The notes under the pieces: model-generated | Databases searched by the model: none | What the model saw: only the letters and a program-made list of their open reading frames with translations | What the model was told of the DNA's origin: nothing | Program-made: the position numbers and the translations under genes | In this document: positions 1 to 40,479 of the stretch, in pieces | How the letters are laid out: each line of letters opens with the position of its first letter | Position numbering within the stretch: the stretch's first letter is position 1 | Origin: Urophycis tenuis | Taxonomy: Eukaryota; Chordata; Actinopteri; Gadiformes; Phycidae | Direction of reading: 5' to 3' | Assembly (NCBI GenBank): GCA_036785325.1 | Contig: JAXIVH010000006.1 | Location: 5,123,425-5,187,424, forward strand | DNA length: 64,000 bases

Positions 1-977
1 TTCAATCGAGCCACAGTGATTATGTCACTTGTGCAAACAAATAGTGTGTGGCGAGAAAAAAATACACAGGTGGTCCATAACAAACAGAGTGCTGCTGGCC
101 CACTTAGCTTCAACTTGGAGGTATTTTGAGTCACAATCAGCTCACAGGTAATGGCTAATGCTGGGTAATAATACCACATACATGGATGTATTTTACAAGC
201 CTTTGAAAAATAGTAAAATAAAGTCCATAGCTTCGCTTTTAATCGCTTTACACTGTAACCTGACATTAGGGACTCTGGGGGCCTCTAGAATACTGCTTGA
301 ATTAATAAAAGCTTTACATTATTTCATCAAGTTGATAAAAATAAACCCATAGCTCGGTAGCCTCTTCACACAGTGCCTGAGCTATAAAAGATGAAAATGT
401 GCAGACAGTTTGGCCATGAAGCGGGGGAGGGTTGGGGGGGGGGGGGGGGGGGGATGACAGAAGCTCGTTTTCCCCGGACCATCACGTCGCAGACTGTACC
501 GTGGCGCCGGGACGAGGCGTACACAGGACGCCGCCGTCAAAAGGTCAGAGGAGAAGTGCACCCTAATCTCGACGAGACCGGTCCTATCTCAAAGCGCGCT
601 GACACACTGTCCATGAGTCATCCACATTGATTTGCTGCCAGCCATCTTCATGACACTAACGTGGCCCTCAGGGGGGGAAAGGTCAAGCACAGACAAGGGA
701 TCTTGCAGACACCAGCCAGAGGCCAAGTGTCTGCGTGAGGGGGTGAGAAGAGTGTGGGCTTTGAACACAGCTGCTGGGGTGAGGAAGGCTAATCCATGCG
801 CTGTGTTTTATCGTAACCCTTAACTCTGTAGGAGGTAGGAGGACTGGGTGCCAACCGTGCTCTGTCCCGATAATGATCGACCGTGCCTGGGACTTCAGCC
901 ACTGCCTCTGTACACGGCCCCAAAGTAGACATTTGTTTACTTACAAGGGATTTCAAGCAGGTGACATTCCCAAAACG

Positions 978-1009
978 GTGTGTGTGTGTGTGTGTGTGTG
1001 TGTCTCTGT

Positions 1010-1059
<50 letters not shown>

Positions 1060-1076
1060 GTGCGTGTGCGTGTGTC
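978..1076. repeat. (TG)n microsatellite in iqsec1 intron 1
   Basis: Nearly pure TG dinucleotides with TCTC and GTGC interruptions. Confidence 0.95.
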
Positions 1077-1424
1077 CCTTCGGTGAATCTGTATGTACAC
1101 AGCTGATCTTCAATGACGATTATAAAACGATGTGTTGCAAAGCACACATATCTTCTTTGTTAGCTGACCATGTCATGCGTAAGCACTTACCAAGTGTTAC
1201 GAAACGTGTGTCACAATTAAGATGTATTCTGCTTTACTGTAACTCTCCTGAGGCAAAGGCGACAAAGTGGACCACAGTTTACTCTCAATTCGCCATGTCA
1301 GTCTCTTTCTTGGCAATAGCACAGTGCTTTTGTAAAGTATTGTATTATAACCTAAAATATATATATTTATTTATTCATTCATTCATAATTTCATCATTGT
1401 CATATGGGCAATGCAGCCTCTTAC

Positions 1425-1684
1425 TTTTCTTGGTTGACATGCTCGTCGATGGATCCCAGCGTGACAAGGCTACTGGGGCTTTGCAGCAGCCTGCAAGTTG
1501 CCAGATGCCGCTGGTACTGGTCCTTGAGACAGGCGTTCTCCGTGCACAAGTCGGACACTTGCTGCTCCAGCTGCTCTATCCGATGCTTCTGTCGCTCCAG
1601 TAACTCCTGCTGGGTCTCAATGATGTTATCAAGCTCCTTTAGATATTCCGCAGCCCTGGTGGGGTTTTCCGTCGGACAATCCAT
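1425..1684 (-). CDS. iqsec1: First coding exon of an IQSEC-family Arf GEF (iqsec1-like), partial gene
   Basis: The minus-strand ATG at 1684 opens about 86 codons that end at a consensus donor GTAAGA (1424-1419). The start MDCPTENPTRAAEYLKELDN and the following heptad-like stretch (IIETQQELLERQ, then EQLEQQVSDL, about residues 12-62) match the N-terminal coiled coil of IQSEC proteins, which activate Arf6 at synapses and focal adhesions through a Sec7-PH module. The IQ motif, Sec7 and PH exons would lie beyond the left edge. The sequence alone could be iqsec1, iqsec2 or iqsec3. I choose iqsec1 because nup210 lies upstream on the same strand and fbln2 beyond it, as on human 3p25. Confidence 0.75.
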
Positions 1685-2160
1685 GTTTTTTTTGGTCGGT
1701 CGCGAATCAGAAACCCCCGGTGGAATCAGAAATCCGAGCCGTCAAATAAAAGTCTACGCGCAAAAAATGGGAAAGACACGTCCTTTACGCCTCGCCATTG
1801 TTTTCCAACGGCGTTCGCCTGACGGATGGGGAACGGTGACCCGGCTTTCAGCGCGAACGCCGCGTTTACATTAACCACAGAACACAGAATTACAGCTCTA
1901 CATTCGTACGAACTCAAATGAACGGCATTTGAGACAAACAACGACACATGTCAATTAAGTCGGCGAAATATGACCATACATCACTTTACTCCTAAGGAAC
2001 CGCGGGTCTGGTAAAGTCCAACTGTTCTTCGCCGCAAAAGTATATTTCTTATGTTGAACGCCACGCTGTTCGCGTGACTTTTGGTAAACAGAGGCTGCTG
2101 GTTGGCTGGCAAGTCGGGGGGCGTGGTCTCCAAGTTTTACGAGGGATTGGACGCTTCAAT
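1685..2160 (-). promoter_or_regulatory. CpG-richer 5' leader/promoter region of the iqsec1-like exon
   Basis: Upstream of the ATG the sequence is richer in CpG (for example 1700-1870 and 2000-2110) than the AT-rich DNA beyond 2160. No unambiguous TATA box or start site can be placed. It is inferred to hold the 5' UTR and promoter from position and composition only. Confidence 0.35.
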
Positions 2161-3239
2161 TTAATCTGCAATGCGCGATGGAGCAAGATATATATAAATA
2201 TATAAACATACACCTATTTCTTTTTTTATTTTAGTTTTTTTTTTGTATTAAATCTCTTAACCATATTTTCTAATGGGAGCCATCGTAGGGACTACCAACG
2301 GAACATTACATACAACGTATATATAATAAATAATACGTTGACTCCACTGTAATAAAATAAAGCAGAACTGCAGTCGGCCTATGTTACGTAAATCTGCGTC
2401 AGGCGTCGTCATGCTGTGAAAGTGAGTTTGTGGAAGCAGTCTTTTCCATAGTAGTGGGTGATTAAAGTCAGGGAAGTCATGAGCAAATGTGATTCAGCAA
2501 TTTTCCTTTTTTCTTGCCGTTTCTCAGCAGGTTGAAAATGGCATCACATACCGCTGCTCAATAATACACACGAAGCACACTGACTGAAATGTTATAACTT
2601 AATTTAATGTAACAACAACAAGCCCTTTAGGGTAAGCATACCATATGGTATGACGACTGACGTCGAGGACCAAGACAGTGCACACATTCCTGCTGCCTGT
2701 GACCGTGGTTATCTAAGGCTTGATAAGCCACTGTGAAATATCAGATGCAGGCACACACTTGATATCTAACACTTTCTAAAGCTGACGCTTCTCTTTTGAA
2801 TGCCAAATTGAAAAATATAATGGATGATAGTCGCCTAGCCAATCAGTTCACTGCTACATATACATTAAATAGACCCATGTGTAGGCGATGTAGTGGAGAT
2901 CCTTCATCAGGACGCCTAACCCCCGACCTGCTCCTAAATAACATTGGGGTTGAGGGGTTGATGAGTGACCATCATACAAAACACCTATAGGCGTATGTGC
3001 GTAAGCTATAAGCCTACAGCCATAGCTATAGCTATAGGTGTAAGTTATACCTATATTTGTTTGTATAGGTTGTTTTTTTTGCACTATTATTCCACAGTTG
3101 TGCAACGGATGCCCCCTGAATGATAGGAAGCAGTTAAAGTGCAGGTTTACTCCTGTCACCTCCTGCTGATCCCTGGTGGCAGGAAGTCAAGGATGTACCA
3201 ATAACATGAACCCCTGCAATAGGCTTTCGGCTCTCTCGC

Positions 3240-3420
3240 ACGCACACACACACACATAAACGCACACACACACACACACGCACAAGCACACAAACACACA
3301 CACACGCACACACACACGTGCACACACGCACACACTCACATGCACACACACACACGCACACACACTCACACATGCACACACACTCACACACACACGCACA
3401 CACGCACACACACACACACA
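3240..3420. repeat. (CA)n microsatellite, interrupted
   Basis: CA dinucleotides interrupted by CG, TG and TCACAC variants over about 180 bp. Confidence 0.95.
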
Positions 3421-4396
3421 GGCATCCCACCACCCATACAAAGAAGGGCGTCCATGCACCTCCTGCACCAGACAGGAGCATGGCGGACACACAGCACCAA
3501 GGAGCCGTGCTGCTGTGTCCAGATGTTCCATGCTTGCCGTTAACTCTCGTTAACTTCCATCGCTAAGAGGCAGGGCTTGTTGGGGGACCATTATTTCCCG
3601 CTTCCACAATGGGTGTGCTGATGTGTGTGTGTGTGCTGGTTACAGTCATTCGACTGATGGAGGGGGGGTGGGGGTGGGTGGATGGAGGGGGGGGGATGCA
3701 ATGTGTGCAGCACTGCAGCAGTCCCCTTGCGAGCATTTCCGCAAGATGCTTTAAAATCCCCCAATGGCCCACCTGTACCTCAGTGGGCCACAGCGGGGGG
3801 GGGGGTCAGGCGAGGCCACGCCTTGGGTGTCGTTCCGAAGTCGCGAGCTGTCATGTGACGGCTGGGCGCGGTCTCGGCCGTTTACATCCCTCGGAGAGGA
3901 GGCGTCTGGAATGGAAACGCCAAGTGTTATGACAGCACACTAACAACTGTCTCTGGCTGGGAGGAGTGCGTTTGGCTGAGGGAGCCGAGCGGGCAGACAA
4001 GCCAAGAGCGCGAGGCGGGCTACGAAGGCGATGTATTCTCTTTTATGATGGGAGAGGAGAGGATGGATTGTTTTGGGGGGGGGTTTGCGTGGTGAACTAC
4101 ACGGCGAGAGGAGCGATGCTGTACACAGGAGGGGCACGTTCACGCTGTGCATCCCAGACAGTCAGACTCCGAAAGGCCTTTCCACGATGCGGACGGCAGG
4201 GGTCTCAACCCTTTTGTTTTCAATACGTCAACCTGAAATGGATTTCCTCTCTCAGGGGCAAGGCCACCTCTTCCCAATTCCATTGAATTAAAGCACGGTT
4301 ACCGCCGTGACAAACCGCCACAGTTAAGATAAAGGTCAATCCACGAAATGTACGAATCAGTGGGTTTTAAAAAAAGACCACACTTGCCGCTTATAT

Positions 4397-4399
<3 letters not shown>

Positions 4400-4470
<71 letters not shown>
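4400..4470. repeat. (CTAT)n tetranucleotide microsatellite
   Basis: About 17 near-perfect ATCT/CTAT units. Confidence 0.95.
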
Positions 4471-4671
4471 ATATACATATTTAGATAGAGCTTTCTCTGT
4501 AAAATGTCCAGTGAAGGGTGTCTCGCTTGCGTTACCTGTTCACGCTGTGATACAACAGCATCTTTACTATTCCTGTCAGGTCTCATTCATGGCCCACATC
4601 CATTGATCGTCTCCACTGGCTTGGTGTGGTACACAGCAACCTCCCTCCACGGCACACTCTTCACTATCTCC

Positions 4672-4675
<4 letters not shown>

Positions 4676-4746
<71 letters not shown>
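4676..4746. repeat. (CT)n microsatellite
   Basis: About 35 uninterrupted CT units. Confidence 0.95.
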
Positions 4747-4750
<4 letters not shown>

Positions 4751-4915
4751 CTAGTATCTAACACAATGGCTCTCGGCGAGATGGTTTGACAGGCTGGCTT
4801 TTCCCCCTGCGCGTCTCAGAAGAATAAACGAAGTGTCACTTTCGTTCGAGATGGGCGAGTGCCCTAATGAGCAATACTTTCACTGTGCGTCGGCTGTTCA
4901 CTTTGCACGTGTGTC

Positions 4916-4960
4916 ACACACACGCACGCACGCGTGCACACACACACACACACTCACACA

Positions 4961-5003
<43 letters not shown>

Positions 5004-5005
5004 AT

Positions 5006-5036
<31 letters not shown>

Positions 5037-5107
5037 CACACACACACACACACACACACACACTCTCACACACACACACACACACTCACACACACACACA
5101 CTCACAC
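4916..5107. repeat. (CA)n microsatellite
   Basis: Long CA array with periodic CACTCACA interruptions. Confidence 0.95.
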
Positions 5108-5124
5108 AAATCCAGTCGTTTAGA

Positions 5125-5202
5125 TGAGCCCTGTATCCATCAGTGTACTCTATAGTCAGGTAGTGAGCCCTGTATCCATCAGTATACTCTATAGTCAGGT
5201 AG
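5125..5202. repeat. Tandem duplication of a 39-bp unit
   Basis: Units 5125-5163 and 5164-5202 differ by a single base (CAGTGTACT versus CAGTATACT). This indicates a recent duplication. Confidence 0.9.
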
Positions 5203-6260
5203 TGGGGGCAGAATGCAGCCTGCAGCGTCTCCCCAAAGCAGCTGTTGCAGCAGATAGTCCTCCAGGTGGCTGGCGTGTGCCGTTATCACACAACACGACA
5301 CTTAACACACACACTGTCTTCTGCGTTATTAGAGGCACCTCCACCTGTGGTCCACCACTTCTGTTCATTATTATTTTCTTACAAATGCTCCTTTTCAGGT
5401 ATCAGTAGGGTCCCCATCTGTCCAGAAAGAAAAAAAAACAGTATTAGAAACAATGAGGGGGTTTATGTGTATAATACTTTTCAAATGCAATGCAACATGC
5501 AGAGGTGCAAAAGTGCGCTTGTGTGCATGTCAGTGTTTGTGTGTTCGTGTGTGTGTGTGTGTGTGTGTATACCTGACTCATAGTCTGCTTTGATTAGGTG
5601 TGAATGAAACCCACGCGCTGAATTGGTATGTCAAGGCTAACGTCTTGTTTAAGTTCAACTGCGGGATCACCCACATGAACGCACGAAGGCAAGGCAGGTT
5701 GACTGTGTTTGGCATTCATCACCCTCATTGCGCATTGTCATTACATCACTCCCAGAAAGCGAAGCGGTGTTGCAGCCATCTCCGTGCATAGTGTCAGCGA
5801 ATACAAATGAGCCCAGTGGCCCAAAACTCGACCGCCACCAGCGCCGTCCAGGGGTACCGCGGCAGACAGACGTGGATATATTTGATCAGTATTCTCAGAC
5901 CTTTCGACGCATCCCCAGGGAGTCTTTAGGTGTGAATCACACCCACTTAAAGCCCTCACCGTGTGTGTGTGCACTGTGTTACCGGGCTGAAGGGGGCAGA
6001 TAGCATGAAAACAAAATGGGCTAGGTGTGATGCAAAAGTGTTGTAGTGAAGCAGAAAAAAGCATTTTCCAGTTATCGACGGAAACAGTGCAGGCAAAACG
6101 TAAGAATTAGCTATGCTTTTACAGCATGCGAATTGTGTAATTTAAACTCCTGCACTGAAACTCTACCCACAGGGACATCGTTTAAACTTGTGTGTACATT
6201 TGAATTGACTCTTTAGTCATTCAGCTGATCATAACATTTCCTTAAAAGGCTGCAGCTTAA

Positions 6261-7279
6261 TGATCACATCTTTTTTAATTGGTGTATCAGACTGCATTTC
6301 AATAGTCTTAGAAATATACATATATCTGACATTAATTTTACATTCGTCTTTTTAATTGAAGAAAAAAATACGAGCCAGGTGGTAAAAGGAACCGTTTTAA
6401 TTAGCAAAGACAACTTTCCACAAACCAGTGCTTTTGTTATTCGGTTGATGTAAGGCACGCCTAATGAACAAAATGTCAGCATATTATTAACACTCAGAGG
6501 AACGCCTTCCCCATTGAAACTAACTAATATAAATATAACTGTTCTTCAAACGCAAATAACGTTCCAATAATTAAACCAAAGTCGGGATCAAAAATCCCTG
6601 CTACGCAATTTCTAGATGCAAAGCTTGAAAATTGAAATTACAGTAAGCAAATGAAGAGCTTAAAGATGGTTCACATTTGTTGATGATTTCACATTGTGAA
6701 AGTAGAGCTGCATGTCTTTGGCTAAAGAAACAACCAAACAATGATTCAGCCCTTCTAGATTCATAATTGGAGGGTTTGTAAGTCACAGGCAACCAAACTG
6801 GCACAAAGTTTCTAACAGTGAAATAAACATCTTCAAGTTAATATTTGCAGATGACTGCAAGGACAATTGACACACATCCTGAGTTTGCATCTCACCTCAA
6901 ACCAAACGTTGAACATTACTAAATGTCAACTAGTACATGAACAGGCCAAAGCATATGCAGAGCAAACGTTATGAAGCCAAACTTAATTCAAAATCTCAAA
7001 CAGAGTTATCAAATTCAAAACACAACAAAAAATCAACCCAATATATATATATGCACTTTGCATTAAAAAAAACAACAACACAGACAGCTACAAAAGGTTA
7101 TCAGAGTCCGCCGTCATACAAAGCATCTGCATCATTAAAATGAACAAAACGGTTAAAACGTCAAGTGGAGTTTGTTGGCCTTTTCCAACGGCATTCATCA
7201 TCTTGAAAACGAGGCACGTTCAACACTAAATAGTGGTGTGAATCACACGGACGGACAGACGGACGGGCACGTCGGCCCT
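6261..7279 (-). other. Probable 3' UTR and downstream region of nup210
   Basis: AT-rich DNA following the nup210 stop on the minus strand. No minus-strand AATAAA is evident. ATTAAA variants (TTTAAT on the plus strand) occur near 6272, 6347 and 6393 and are possible polyadenylation signals. The real cleavage site cannot be fixed by eye. Confidence 0.35.
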
Positions 7280-34134
<26,855 letters not shown>

Positions 34135-35068
34135 GTTTGCCTCAAGCAACAAAACACTTGAATGCAGTCCAAAACGGGCACTAACGGGCACTAACTAACC
34201 AGTGGGGAATGCCTTCTACTCAACTCCTACTTTCACACCCCATCAGCTTCCTTTTCTAGCAGGGACCTGTCTTGAAACTACCCGTCTATAGCATGACATT
34301 CAATAGCTGGAGGCGAACACACGTTGTCATGATACTGAGTTTCAGTTCATGACAGAACCGGAGAGCAACCACACAACATATCTGCTCAATGTACATCCGT
34401 CGTTGCTTTGATTGTCTTCAATACTGCTGAAACCATGCCATGGTTCTGTAATTTAATATGCGTGTATTAGTTTCCATACAAAATATTAGCTATATGTCCT
34501 AAAATGATGCACGTTTGAAGCAAATACCCGCCATTATCAATCGTAAGATCCAATGTGCGACTGTGCATGCTGGACTGACATGACATCACTAGACAGGGTG
34601 GGGCTACTGCTTCATGACGCTCTTTGTTAAAGAAACAGGTCGACTCTTCTTTAATACAGTCATGTAGTCTGTAATAATTAGATAGACGACTGTAGAATAG
34701 ATTACAGTAGAGTAGAAACTACACTATCCCATCCATGCAGAGTATGGTATACACTTTGAGACAAATACTGCAGTGTACTACAGTGTACTACTGGGATGAA
34801 TATGGCTTAACTGACAGCCATATTTGTTGGTTTAGTGAAACCAACAAAAGTGAAATACACTGCAATTAGTGTAATAGGGTATGTTAAACCGATATAGTCC
34901 GTGTTAAATTATTTTCTTCCCCTGTAGGCTACACACGGAACTTTTTCCAATTAAATATTAAAATCTTCAGATTCTATGCTGATTTTCTCCTCTAGGTGTC
35001 ACTGATAACTACCGTTACACCATCTCTTCCTACACGAAGTGTTGATTAGGCTGACTACATGCTCAATC

Positions 35069-35069
<1 letters not shown>
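34135..35069. other. nup210 upstream region
   Basis: AT-rich DNA holding the presumed nup210 5' UTR and promoter. No TATA box or CpG island could be placed with confidence. Confidence 0.4.
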
Positions 35070-35151
<82 letters not shown>

Positions 35152-35206
35152 TGTGTGCGTGTGTGCGTGTGCATGTGCGTGCGTGCGTGCGTGCGTGCGT
35201 GTGTGC

Positions 35207-35258
<52 letters not shown>
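35070..35258. repeat. (GT)n microsatellite
   Basis: Long GT/GC array with GCGT interruptions in the middle. Confidence 0.97.
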
Positions 35259-35330
35259 CTGGTCAGAGCAATAGATACAAAGTTTACAAATAGTTTTACA
35301 GCCATAACAAAAAATAAAACGTAAATGGCT

Positions 35331-35401
35331 CCAGCCCCCCCGCGACCCTCGTAGAGGATAAGCGGTTACGACAATGGATGGATGGATGGATGGATGGATG
35401 G
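35331..35401 (+). mobile_element. 3' tail of a fish LINE-like retroposon
   Basis: The text CGTAGAGGATAAGCGGTTAC followed by GACAATGGATGGATGG repeats is the well-known fish non-LTR retrotransposon tail, with a GGAT microsatellite end. Only the tail is present. The family is not assigned. Confidence 0.6.
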
Positions 35402-37340
35402 GGAGAAAAGGGGAACAAGGGAGAGTGTGTTGTTGCTCTTGTGATTATTTACATGCAACAAATACATAAACATAAATTAAAGATAAACTATGAGCATTAA
35501 TATCTACATCATCTTTTTATACCATTCTGATTTAGAAAAATTAAGAATGCCTCAATGGATTTATTTTATGGTTGGTGTTTATTTTGTATTCTTTTTTATT
35601 ATGCAATAACACCATACCTCACAGAGTTCTTTATTGTAGATATATTTTACTAAATGGAAGCCAAAGGTAATTATAACATTCACAAACACATATTTAAAAA
35701 GCTCCCTTGTGGAGTTAAACTAATTTGCCCTTGTTATTCCATGGCAATTCAGCCTGGCTTTGGTTTGGTGAGATTCTAGATATAAAGAACCTTGCGTGAC
35801 CGTGACCACGACCATGAGTACGGCTCATTGTTTTCTGAATAGCAGGACTGTGTGGGTTTCCACCCTTAATTGTATCCACGTACAGTTCTTTGTGTGGGCA
35901 CTGTACTGTAGCTGGAAAAACTGAGGTGCTTAATGTGTGAGCAACAGAAAAACAAATGTCTAGCTTTGCCTGTAAGTAGCTCCCATGGGAACTCTCATGT
36001 TAAATCTTGACAATTTGTGCAATTGGCTAGGGACTTCGTTCCAAATGCGAAATCCTGCTATGTATGGTAATTTCTGGACGGGCTTTGCTGTGATTTCCGT
36101 AACGTACGGCTGGCAGTGTCCACAGGAGCCATGCACCGGCTCCAAGAATGAAAAGGAAGTTCTAAAATGTCTGGAAAGTAGTTTTTTTTTTTCCTTTCTA
36201 GTTTCTCTTTCCTTTTCTACTTGCACTTTGCCAATACTCACGGCAGTCTCACAAGTCCTGACCTTGCAATACAATAAACAGCCCCACTATTAGTGATACA
36301 AACACAATTTAAGAATATTTTGTTGAATTTCAAGATTATGTAAAGATCACGGGTCACACGCCTACGTGAAAGACATTTCCTGTGTTTTTCAAAATACATA
36401 AAACCTGAAACTTTAATAACAGAAAAATTTAGCATTGATGCTCCCACGCAGCATATTTTGGACTTCAGGCCAATGCTTTCCAAACCAGCCGACTTCAAGA
36501 GATATGCATGGAGTTCCACAGGGGTACTCAGAAAGACGCAAAAACAATAAATACAAAAATAGCACATAACAATGTACAATAGCTTTTTTGTGTGAAATCC
36601 AGGTGTTGTGGCTTTCCTTGTCTGTTTGAGCCACATGAGAGCCATGAAAGGCCGGGTTCCATACAGGAATGAACAACGAGATGCATCCAGTTCATTAGCA
36701 AAAGTTTACTTCCAAAATCAAAATACATACATAACTCTGTCACTCCGTAGAAAACTATATGCTCCCGTTCACAGCTCTCACTTCCGACTGAGGCCGTCGG
36801 TGACGTAATCACCCTTAAATTCACGCACTCTAGAATATGAACATATAGATCTGCATTGCACCTATGAATAATGAAATTCTATTTTAATCTCAAGCTGTTT
36901 CCTTATCTATGAATTATGGCTCCTACACCAGGCTTTTTATAAAACGTGATGTGTGAAAACATAGATGTTCATTCTAAATCATTTAGTTATCAGCAAAAAT
37001 ACCAGCAGTATGATAATAGCCACTCTGAGAATGTTTCTCCACGTGGGAACAGTCACAGCTGCTTTGCACTTCCCCTCATCTCGCATGCATCAGCAGCCAC
37101 AGTTCTCCTGGTGAGAAGAAAGGCCGCCATCACGCTCGGTCGGGTCCAACAGAAAGGTCACAGAGCAGCGTTCGCCGCCGCTTATTTGAATCTCAACACA
37201 GCGGCCCCTCCGAGCGCTCCCATTGATCTGCTTTTAAAAGAGTCGTAATGGGCTACTAAAGTGCCACTGGTCCTAATAGCATGGGCTGTGTACGGCTTCA
37301 GGGGTCCCCCAGTAAAGAGTGCTGTAGGTAGGACCTAATA

Positions 37341-37590
37341 ACTTGTTCAGAGTTCATCTGAGCCCTGCATAACCCTATACCCTCAGCTCTTATTTGTTGT
37401 ACATCTTGGCACTTTGATCGCTCTTTGTAACTTGGCACTCAGTCAGAGATGTTATGTATACTAGCAATGGTTAATCTGGCAATTAAAATGCTTGAAACTT
37501 GCTCTGGTGACTTTCTTACTGTATTGGCAGCAATAAAATGTTTCACCTTCTTATGACAAATGTAGTCTTTGTAAGTGGCTTTGGATATGT
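37341..37590 (+). repeat. Dispersed repeat family A, copy 3
   Basis: Begins ACTTGTTCAGAGTT and carries CAGTCAGAGATGTTA, TTTCACCTTCTTATGACAAA and the tail TTTGTAAGTGGCTTTGGAT. Same orientation as the other two copies. Confidence 0.85.
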
Positions 37591-38091
37591 GATGAGTGTG
37601 AACACCACAACTTGCCGTGTTGAGCTCTCTAGTGTGGGCTGGAAAAGACATAGAGTAGGTAGTCTTTAACAAGTTACGCTTGGATAAGCTCAAGGAAGCT
37701 AAGATGAGTGGATTTGAGTTTAATTAAGTGAAGGTGAAATAGGAGTTCTTGATCGTGCTATAGGGCTGTACTCAATTAAAACGAAGAAGAACTAAGTTAA
37801 TCGTTTTTCCTCATTTTGAACACTTCATGCAAATGAACAACACCGTTACCAAAGGAAAAAGTGCTAAATGATCCCAGCTCTATCTGATATACCTCTTTGT
37901 AAGCAATATATATTGCCAGAATCTGTATTTAATTGTTGTGAATAATTCTTGAATAATGGAGTAATAATATTAAGAAATATAACAATCATTGGGTCTCTGA
38001 CCGTCATTGAAACCAGTGATTTGCAAATAGGTTCTAATAGTTTTAATCATTGTCATGCCTGTTATACATTTTTGCACTTTTGAAATGATTG

Positions 38092-38406
38092 GGTCACACT
38101 TAACCTAACCAAAGCTAATTCTACCTTAATTAAACATGAATTAGTAGTTCATGCAGATATAAGCAATAACTAACAGTAAACTAGTGGTCTAGTAATCATT
38201 CAATAATGGTGTTCCTGTTTACTAATGGTGTCCATGTTAACTAATGTATTAATGTATACCTTATTTAATAGGGCTATGGGTAAAACCTAACCCTAACCCT
38301 ATCCCTTATCCTAACCCTTAGCTAATGCCATGTAATGATACTTGGAACTGCATTAACTAACGTTAATTAATGGTTAATTAACGTACCCTGATTGTAAAGT
38401 GTTACC
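38092..38406. mobile_element. MITE-like element, 315 bp, AT-rich, with terminal inverted repeats
   Basis: The ends GGTCACACTT and AAGTGTTACC are inverted copies with one mismatch. The interior is rich in GTTAACTAATG-type inverted words (TTAACTAATG, CATTAACTAACGTTAATTAA). This is the typical appearance of the abundant short fish elements ending in TGTAAAGTGTTACC. No coding capacity. Confidence 0.75.
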
Positions 38407-40479
38407 ATGGATGGTCTGAAAGTTTCTACTCCTAAACCGGATTTGCCAAAGTGAGAGAAACCCCATTACCGACTGGCTGTGGGTGAGTTCAAAGATTGAA
38501 ACCCTCGCCAGACACGCTGTTAAGTTTAGAGCCTGGAAATTCTTTATGAGTCGCACGCTGTGAGACACTTTCACGACATTCACCTTTCATTTTCACGGTG
38601 TGACCCCCTGCAGGGCACCAGTGGCCAACCGTTTTACTGGTTGGCATTAAAGTCTTCCTCTTTTTAGTCTGGACCTACAGTAACTGTGATCTGATTGAAC
38701 ACACATGCAAACCCGCAGAACAGAACCCCCTGGTCATCGAATGGGTACAGGCCTTTAGTGGCAGATTATGGACAGGTCTGTGTGGCCTTTTGCTACCAGA
38801 CCGATGATACGATGATCATTTTGCCATACACATTACTGACCTGCATGCTTTAGGCTATGCTGTACTATTACTATACTATATATACTATTTTGTTGTTAAT
38901 GCTATATTTTAGTAGTGGAATTTGTAAGGCTGACTCTAAAAATAATTTTCCCAGAAAAGAAGGTTTTTACATTTCATTTAGGATAATCAAACAATCATAC
39001 AAGCATGTTTATAGAGAAAATTATTTCCTTAACTTAGATTTTCCAAAAACACTTAGGGCTTACATAGTTATCTTCATGATGAATGTGCCTGAGTTGAAAT
39101 AACCTTGAAATAACCTTTTCTAGGTAACTTTTTAGTTTTTTAGTTTTTGTTTCAATGCTGCTGCTTTTCCACTGTAGTCTTTGTTGGGATTTCTCAAGAC
39201 ACGTCCTGAGTCACAAACATTACTGGAAATGTCTGTGAATCTTATGCTGCAAGCGCTACAGCAATCAGTATGGTGATAATGTCTGTCCACCAATTCAAAC
39301 AAACAAGGGGGTGAGGACAGCGGCAAGGCACAGATAACAACAATATAAGATTACAGCCTGCGTAGACAATGAAGTCACAGCCATTCGTTCGGAATCCAAA
39401 CTATTGCCCCTGACTTCATTATATCTTTTGTATTCTGCATGGCTTCCATCTAAACTCAGGATGAGGAGACAATGTAATTGTATTTTGTGTCGGGTACAAA
39501 ATCTGACATATCGCCATCAAGATGGAGGAAAACTCAGAGTCGTTAGGTGGATTATTAAGACACAGTCAGAGGGCATGGGAAAAGACTTTTGGCAGAAGTT
39601 ACCCTTCAAACATGCATGAATGAGTAATTACAACAGAGCTGGACGCAGTTACGTCCCGCCAATTAGTGTATGTCAGGTTGCGTTACTCTGGACCGACGGC
39701 CATTACCGCGGTAAGGGTGCTTAGCGAGAACAAGGACTGAACCGCTGGAGATGAATGAAGTGATGGTGACACCAGTTGTTTAGCGAAAATGTGTGTCAGA
39801 ATTGTGCAACATTTCTACTTTCTTTCCACTTTCTTCTTCTATCGTGGAATCGGCGTTCAGGCATTGATTGCTGTTCTATTGGTTCCTTTCCGTTTCCACA
39901 ACCCTATGCAGAACAAGGGTTTCACATTGGGTGGTCTCTTATGCTTTTCAAGAGGTCCACCACCTCAGTCCAATGGAATTGTTCGACATGTGGCCAGCCG
40001 TTCAGTCGGTTATGTAACGTGTATCAAATGCACAAGCTTGTTGAAAGAGGAAGAAAAAAAAAAAGACAATGTCTAATTTAATTTTCTTCTCTGGTGTTTT
40101 TATTTGTATTACATTGTGCAGCTAATTATAGTCACATCTACATTATCCGCACTATCGTGTCTGACAGCGACTTACAGCCCTCGGTCGGTCTGTTGGCCAC
40201 CGTGACAAAGCAGCAGCCAGCCACCACTGGGGGATTAAGACTAGTTTAGGGCCATTTAGCTCATGTGTCCAGATTACTGGAAAACAGCCCAGATAGCTTA
40301 ACATCACCGGTCAGATTGATATCACATTTCACCTGGGGCCAGGGGAATCTGGGCTGCTAGGCCTCCGTAATGCTTTGCAAGTGAGAGAGCGGTGGACGCA
40401 GACACGTGGACACGTTCGATGGAAAACTACAAGCTCGTTGACGCCGAAGGATGTTAAATCCATGTCCCAGATTGTTTTG

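Larger units (their letters stand above)
2161..6260. other. Intergenic spacer between iqsec1 exon 1 and the nup210 3' end
   Basis: No exon with conserved protein sequence is seen. The spacer holds a CA tract (3240-3420), a CTAT tract (4400-4470), a CT tract (4676-4746), a CA tract (4916-5107) and a 39-bp tandem duplication (5125-5202). Open frames here are translations of these repeats. Confidence 0.6.

Noticed and set aside
789..1147. Open frames rich in His-Thr and Cys-Val repeats
   Set aside because: They are translations of a TG microsatellite. The same applies to frames at 3134-3566, 4833-5155, 13571-14037, 21297-21686 and 35039-35324.
38283..38320. Interstitial telomere-like CCTAACCCTAACCCT
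   Set aside because: Only about two exact units, lying inside a TIR-bearing MITE-like element. It is part of that element's sequence.
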